From a virus, in IMG/VR virus record IMGVR_UViG_3300025141_012153, positions 1-22,934 of that record: a stretch of DNA of 22,934 nt; one strand, given 5' to 3'. How positions within the stretch are numbered: position 1 is the first letter of the stretch; each line of letters opens with the position of its first letter. Under the pieces are notes generated by a model. The model saw only the letters and a list, made by a program, of their open reading frames with translations. It made no database searches and had not been told where the DNA came from. Below are positions 22,201-22,934 of the stretch, piece by piece. The translations under genes and the position numbers were made by a program.

Positions 22201-22934
22201 TAAAAAAAATCTTGGACAAGAAAATGAAAAATATAGAATACGGACTAGTCACTAAAAAGGGTGATACTATTTTGACTCCAGACCTTATGGATTCTTTAGA
22301 TGAGCTAGAAGTTGATTGGTGGAATGAAGGAAAAAACATAAAATTATTAACAACTGACGAAGTTTTAAAACAAAATATTGGAAGTTGTTACGACCAAAGC
22401 CTATTAGAATATAAAATTTTAAAGAAAAATAATTATGATCCTATAGTAGTTTTTGTACAGCCAAAAGATGGAGAGGGAAATGGTCATACTGCGGTTTTTT
22501 ATAAAGATAAAGATAAGTGGTATTGGTTTGAACATTCTTGGGCGCAGAAGGCGGGAATTTACGGTCCTTTTGATGACTTAGAGGATGGAATTGACCTTTT
22601 AGTTAAAGAAATGAAGAAGGATTGGAAAAGTGTAACAAAATTTTATCTTAATAAGGACATGGACATTTCATCTTGTTTGGACAAAAAAGGATTGACGTAT
22701 TGGGACTTTGGTGAGATTGGACGCAAGGGATCTTCTATAGAAAGTGTTAAGTTGAAAAAAGCTAGGTTTGACTTGATTAATAAATTAGCGGTTCCTTCTG
22801 ACGCTAAAGTTTTAGAAAATATAAATCTAAAAAAATTAAAGGAGAGCAATCCTCTAACACCAAATGGGGATGAATTACAAAATTATTATTCAAAAATGAA
22901 TGAAATGGCCAAGTCTGGTCCAGAATATTCTAAA
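13260..22934 (+). CDS. Giant multidomain (polyvalent-type) protein, at least 3,225 residues, truncated at window end
   Basis: A single open frame with no stop from ATG 13260 to the last base, so the protein is at least 3,225 residues. Modules in order (residues): possible lysozyme-like around E66 (55-340); ASCH/PUA (358-455); ParB/Srx-like with DGNHR 553-557 (520-575); second PUA-like (600-672); nucleotidyltransferase with GGS 712-714 and D727/D729 (680-825); HExxH zincin 1174-1178 (1065-1220); two ART-like domains (1320-1425; 1480-1665); acidic repeats (1728-1850); paired zinc knuckles (2100-2310); LigD-type phosphoesterase (2840-2962); transglutaminase-like C3043/H3076/E3091 (3000-3120). 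IxKLA motifs recur between modules. Multi-effector architecture beside terminase and portal fits polyvalent proteins, which are thought to be packaged and injected with DNA. Alternatives are a giant internal virion protein that is cut into parts. The open frame is certain; the role is inferred. Confidence 0.95.
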   Translation, partial: MSKFRTNIRNLKTTADLNIDQIINLIQKKKAPAEVAPTPTEVSNGILKPLPLVDTKKAYDIIIGLETGGKYATGDIGTGYGLVGNQLSAFARHLSKDPQVEKLTGITPSEYKKIGKAHGDACRALRKIDYWKEIPVDQKTIEEYFKKNPRKYRRKVLKYTLPSGEAIIVKKKNGKWNGFGINYQSLDGFMKVTPEAKEKINKIVSKYITGNVNLSAIAKLKAYQDNKELYDKFDAIFADVKGVRKSKPLNALCERMAQRDFFGRINSAVKMVQKYGYDVSNPKAYNIYQLIAIANSSGLGRLSRFLKNRQTFSMAHLYYLKRANTAIQKATGISTQMPPDGGIAGFQTKTAMISKRATVKKTIPFPQDYAESIQNGNRTFTIRLEDYGVVPGDTIEARTEAGAHFCDLVIEDVKKMTPYKIGKDISAPLGLDLEEKFKFNEEVENFIVIKFYNPNIKLASNIKKTAGQVYDDDGKIYEIDKLIELTKDTKIKTEKIQKLKKNLKDKMWTDSKDNKISLQDVLDNKSKYKKESARIKKVDFDHPILIWKDNVVDGNHRLAKAFDEEKETIDVKYVTDKQMEECLWKKIDFPKCEYGSIKKDLKARNFVFTTRVQDERGKYEKGDLLESPFGDLVVEEVDQYDKIEDHPYLDQLSEKNKKDIGNHKYDYIKLKKAFRKREIQKLAKKDKYEIFIEHLLDILNDVGVSKSEVIIGGSGILGALGLKSVGDLDITVPDIKAWEKISNHPQGIVDELRPGNPRVRFDFPEGELEIFTGPWKVGDKDFTENMLLTDIKGIRHWSPEHTLEWKQMMNRPKDQSDIDLLRTFQKESRFDIIQKLAEENINLKSPDLVNTIDSIIDALDPEVTIDANIRYNQLLELSVEADIYKFLEFSGITDGLPGGTKIYMPGSKMMLSLPINQNNLGIPPSIIQKATQNINNAVINSDQEEIEKKIWARVWNLAILGYGATTKQYAFSFSNFTFKDKDKILFPEEPSVLSLSEVNIPEENKKQFTDNISKVLGYGEEFTDFRISIEEGEVELHCIPEREPATYVDLEGQKSDVIEQKKKHTGEIGFNKEKMDSLLNETYAYYKNFDYDEYTAHPIDDGHPSCLISDIWSDPYGAGGKFFDPNTKLSLVFSDRVDELSYEAVYEQKKDLVIIYIPEDSPIDWRRVTHVIEHELIHSGQVDLGTYISSDQNFLLYLLNRSEIDARWGEILFSLRKFGPSGEYYKLLNSERRRMTRTEKSKFDAAIKKLRQAYSNIILETINEGHNSIDMVHKALGGKFSKEAIQKYFEELDYYGKTFKAARLSKIVSLSKNASERDSFKILYHIGKRPATPQPYRHNLEKGRIRHVKEDGKWAEKQYDTAAFLTDDWVKVWRNHGIRGNIYIYRIPMALIKEAGGITEYDWAPEIVIDGDLWNKYQNKIKLIGSIDEDKAEEEARSNEADWRLIPGTKDEPPIIFPENVKDAAVSRYSVIKKLAKDFVLYHYAPREFGEEIEKNGLKTPYSLVKSKHKEEFIEKYRERASIALDKPEAEVTTSDVLKSLEIRRNTMFDGEGGSRALSAFLEPIPNVKGMNKDIKKFMEEEDLYEINFNSAIRDGVIEKAAIVEEKPRSERPVELEDLEQELFDSKIEDRQWEEKGKFYFSGKAHAMLVLKDGILPSKYIEKITEQSLDDIYRTRSEGNLYGDDDEELPSGDSGCITNPRPMIFAPAEKKMLERIWAFGELCKFAADGEDDENPEKTNEEEVAEEVAEEVAEEVVEAPKFVSPMGRKVQEWIPTEPPKNHTEEEEFAEEEEEFAEEEEEFAEEEEEFAEEEEEGEEEDNGDDDETYYVDYADLGGFMEIDMSDEDPAEDPDYESKLEELTVLSPTLESNDWPESERKKYYIAIEEIRKEHPGAIGGFAPLAGKKGMKFIITPPPEAKTIDDALLSQIAKKPKYSQNEMGFIASVFTQENLSTIRGIDDIFSSLRGLNDFSKHLKKNPNFISNVVYPEIANKVFPRVFKHLTRYIYYEGGTSEKNVRKLFIRGIPIEKENIMTGKIVNVALMKYAQEELCKIIKVYLESSTVEIRKQPIIRYCISACINNIKNHLVKEYLSAASGRMYKKEVRPACMNCKVNGAKMAALYNITDAGFYKPLTRSGDKRSHYKYSCPNCEKWQEKLMEESAKHKKTALDAKRQFDITKAPEFLRVAQESLDEANTIAAKATNLDVFINPSRAHMACPNRDCPGGMKHPSGKMISKFPLNSIDWENKWWDNISGQQKMNILRKLAIHYRIYPPETFNSLDSPIVSTIPSYKYISETPKWLAFVPFHCPFCKTTFQPQEVSGQNGGWAGLIVPPRLLDWVDSILLDSADKESTPDLLEEGSGGEDEGEIAEVKEFDDWTNVKDPEQEEEYEVEEGVEASGMGEIEEMQADILQLVDIIRLEFVRLMLIWKKDFMLGMKSSRRFKGKKLSDKESIINAFDKRMEIVEYIIAKMKYDPEFGRDILKSYVNVTQYDGIKILERYNAHLKLKRRELGFYKPYEHQDIIRCKKEIVALQRKKEGVKEKIASFAKSKKIIGAGMSRLIPDVIQEKIQIDLREIREDLGENASLEEYCKILTEDWGTIAGENLRGLFPNVRLDHKFKPYFGMMCEVKEGGIIVLPKQFRKNENLLIGDVLFLQNVSERQQFTFSFDLNKFPSSKISSNYLILHDIKEKGSSVTHKDIKLKLDMIKKDFNIDLGKPKTYVYLAAFVINRKETMQDTIYKLYGIDPRRKTRPEISIKLLESFKEGGLNKDHGSTEILNNWENMLKVSGYSSSGLRERANIIDDTHEMYFSEMGPKLASLKEYKNKRNFNETSEPKGKKGNGANKYRFVIQDHDAEKAGRHFDLRLENDSGSLSSWAIPKHKLPSGKAKLLAVKTEDHPLEYRSFQGEIENGYGKGHMTIHDSGTYEEIESKSDSVIFKLNGKKEKGSYTLFNTEDKQWLIMKHNEKKGVARIDKIKKLAENSIKKILDKKMKNIEYGLVTKKGDTILTPDLMDSLDELEVDWWNEGKNIKLLTTDEVLKQNIGSCYDQSLLEYKILKKNNYDPIVVFVQPKDGEGNGHTAVFYKDKDKWYWFEHSWAQKAGIYGPFDDLEDGIDLLVKEMKKDWKSVTKFYLNKDMDISSCLDKKGLTYWDFGEIGRKGSSIESVKLKKARFDLINKLAVPSDAKVLENINLKKLKESNPLTPNGDELQNYYSKMNEMAKSGPEYSK
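13422..14270 (+). other. Possible lysozyme/muramidase-like module of the giant protein
   Basis: Residues about 55-337. The segment YDIIIGLETGGKYATGDIGT followed by GYGL resembles the E-G-G-Y...D-x-G-G-x-T-x-Y-G entry of phage N-acetylmuramidases, with E66 as the candidate catalytic acid. A DACRALRKIDYWKEI stretch and a helical second half also fit a lysozyme-type fold. The match is partial; this could be another helical domain. If true, it would help the virion cross peptidoglycan. Confidence 0.35.
14331..14640 (+). other. ASCH (PUA-fold) module of the giant protein
   Basis: Residues about 358-460. FPQDYAESIQNGNRTFTIR (365-383) matches the ASCH signature in which a helix ends in G-x-K/R-T-x-x-x-R, followed by VVPGDTIEAR and a beta strand. 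ASCH domains have a PUA-like fold and bind or process RNA or modified nucleotides. Confidence 0.65.
14817..15000 (+). other. ParB/sulfiredoxin-like module of the giant protein
   Basis: Residues about 520-580. DHPILIWKDNVVDGNHRLAK contains the D-G-x-H-R box (553-557) of the ParB/Srx fold, preceded by the usual P-I strand and followed by an IDVKYV strand. Members are NTPases, nucleases or DNA-binding enzymes; which one applies is not visible. Confidence 0.65.
15060..15277 (+). other. Second PUA/ASCH-like module
   Basis: Residues about 601-672. NFVFTTRVQDERGKYEKGDL then SPFGDLVVEEV and DHPYLDQL follow the beta-barrel pattern of PUA-like domains (T-x-R, then K-Y-x-x-G-D, then a strand pair). It sits between the ParB-like and nucleotidyltransferase modules. 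Confidence 0.5.
15297..15735 (+). other. Minimal nucleotidyltransferase module
   Basis: Residues about 680-825. IIGGSGILGALGLKSVGDLD gives the GGS loop (712-714) and metal-binding D727/D729. A third acidic strand is ELEIF, and RPKDQSDIDLL (811-821) matches the R-x-K-D-x-x-D-I helix of AbiEii/MNT-type nucleotidyltransferases. It would transfer NMP to an RNA, protein or small-molecule substrate. Confidence 0.65.
16440..16920 (+). other. HExxH zinc metallopeptidase-like module
   Basis: Residues about 1061-1220. VTHVIEHELIHSGQVDLG carries H1174-E1175-x2-H1178, and RSEIDARWGEI 25 residues on offers E1203 as third zinc ligand, as in gluzincin-type folds. Zincins are a recurrent part of polyvalent proteins; this one could process the giant protein itself or cut a host target. 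Confidence 0.7.
17217..17535 (+). other. ADP-ribosyltransferase-like module 1
   Basis: Residues about 1320-1425. ILYHIGKRPATPQP (H1325), then DTAAFLTDDW, NHGIRGNIYIYRIP and APEIVIDGDLW (E1406) follow the H-...-E layout of ART-like enzymes that use NAD+ or act on phosphorylated RNA ends. Fold recognition is by pattern only. Confidence 0.5.
17697..18255 (+). other. ADP-ribosyltransferase-like module 2 (tentative)
   Basis: Residues about 1480-1665. FVLYHYAPREFGEEIEKNGL resembles the L-Y-H-x-T...I-x-x-x-G-L opening of ART-like domains, with H1483. Later parts (RALSAFLEPIPNV, DLYEINFN) are less diagnostic, and no clear Tyr or Glu partner could be fixed. Confidence 0.35.
18480..18527 (+). repeat. 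12-base repeat coding for Glu-Glu-Val-Ala
   Basis: Four copies of GAGGAAGTTGCT, the last changed to give Val-Val, at residues 1741-1756 of the giant protein. Part of an acidic linker. Confidence 0.9.
18618..18701 (+). repeat. 21-base repeat coding for FAEEEEE
   Basis: Four copies with Phe at residues 1787, 1794, 1801 and 1808. The regular Phe every seven residues in a polyglutamate run makes a highly acidic linker that separates the front (effector) half of the giant protein from the zinc/phosphoesterase half. The Lys-rich + frame over this stretch is an out-of-frame artefact. Confidence 0.9.
19575..20190 (+). other. Paired zinc-knuckle region of the giant protein
   Basis: Residues 2106-2308. 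Cys pairs at C2106/C2109, C2145/C2148, C2215/C2220 (CPNRDC) and C2305/C2308 (CPFC) are the right number for two four-Cys zinc sites. The C-x4-C pair CPNRDC resembles CPNPSC in the tagged ribbon protein at 10686. Possible nucleic-acid or protein binding. Confidence 0.6.
21777..22145 (+). other. LigD-type 3'-phosphoesterase module
   Basis: Residues about 2840-2962. YRFVIQDHDAEKAGRHFDLR matches the opening FVxQxHxA..xHxDFRLE of the phosphoesterase domain of bacterial ligase D, including the two His and Asp metal ligands (H2850, H2858, D2860). SWAIPKHKLPSG, VKTEDHPLEY, FQGEIENGYGKG and HDSGTYE follow in the right order, then FKLNGKKEKGSYTL and WLIMKH. In LigD this domain heals 3' ends during end joining. 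No ligase or polymerase domain is visible beside it here. Full-length and with key residues kept. Confidence 0.85.
22258..22620 (+). other. Transglutaminase-like (papain-fold) module
   Basis: Residues about 3000-3120. LLTTDEVLKQNIGSCYDQSL places C3043 at a helix start, GHTAVFY gives H3076, and WYWFEHSWAQKAGIYGPF gives E3091, the Cys-His-acid order of transglutaminase-like peptidases and deamidases. The complete triad suggests an active enzyme acting on protein, perhaps as protease or amidase. Confidence 0.7.

Noticed and set aside
17762-22849. Many minus-strand open frames opposite the giant gene
   Set aside because: Ser/Phe/Leu-rich composition typical of the complement of Lys/Glu-rich A+T-rich coding DNA, with no ribosome binding sites and no recognisable products.
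1-22934. Stop-codon recoding, as in some large phages
   Set aside because: TAA, TAG and TGA all end well-supported genes followed at once by ribosome binding sites, and the giant frame has none of them inside.

Overview
The window reads as part of the genome of a large, A+T-rich tailed bacteriophage, probably uncultivated; the host cannot be told from the sequence. Every supported gene lies on the + strand, packed with short gaps or ATGA/TGATG overlaps and strong GGAG-type ribosome binding sites. All three stop codons are used, so the genetic code looks standard. Anchor genes are a terminase large subunit (5713-7554) and a portal protein (7661-9634). I saw no tRNA, CRISPR array or insertion sequence. 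No gene-free stretch exceeds about 130 bases.

Layout. 1-102 is the repetitive C-terminal end of an upstream gene. 107-3461 holds a tRNA nucleotidyltransferase/poly(A) polymerase-type protein, two unknown proteins (one Cys-rich), a membrane-anchored coiled-coil protein, a 51-codon basic protein and a CxxC protein. 3493-5712 holds an unknown protein and a zinc-ribbon protein, followed by terminase and portal. 9650-13188 holds a second run of accessory proteins, two of them paralogous to the gene just before the terminase. From 13260 to the window end runs a single open frame of at least 3,225 codons without a stop, truncated by the window edge.

Two things stand out. First, the giant protein is a chain of unrelated modules. 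In order I can see: possible lysozyme-like, ASCH, ParB/Srx-like (DGNHR), a second PUA-like domain, nucleotidyltransferase, HExxH zincin, two ADP-ribosyltransferase-like domains, acidic repeats, paired zinc knuckles, a complete LigD-type 3'-phosphoesterase domain, and a transglutaminase-like Cys-His-Glu domain. This matches the 'polyvalent protein' concept for phage and conjugative elements: multi-effector proteins thought to enter the host with the DNA.

Second, a roughly 30-residue helical tag (core LIKLANKLDILGYKKES) begins three genes almost identically at DNA level. It recurs in diverged form at the start of 11695-13188 and inside 3493-4716, and as an apparent decayed relic between terminase and portal. 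A shorter IxKLA motif recurs at module boundaries of the giant protein and at the end of the membrane protein. I infer a shared sorting or processing signal, perhaps capsid targeting or prohead-protease recognition, that would bring these proteins into the virion. This is a hypothesis from sequence pattern only.
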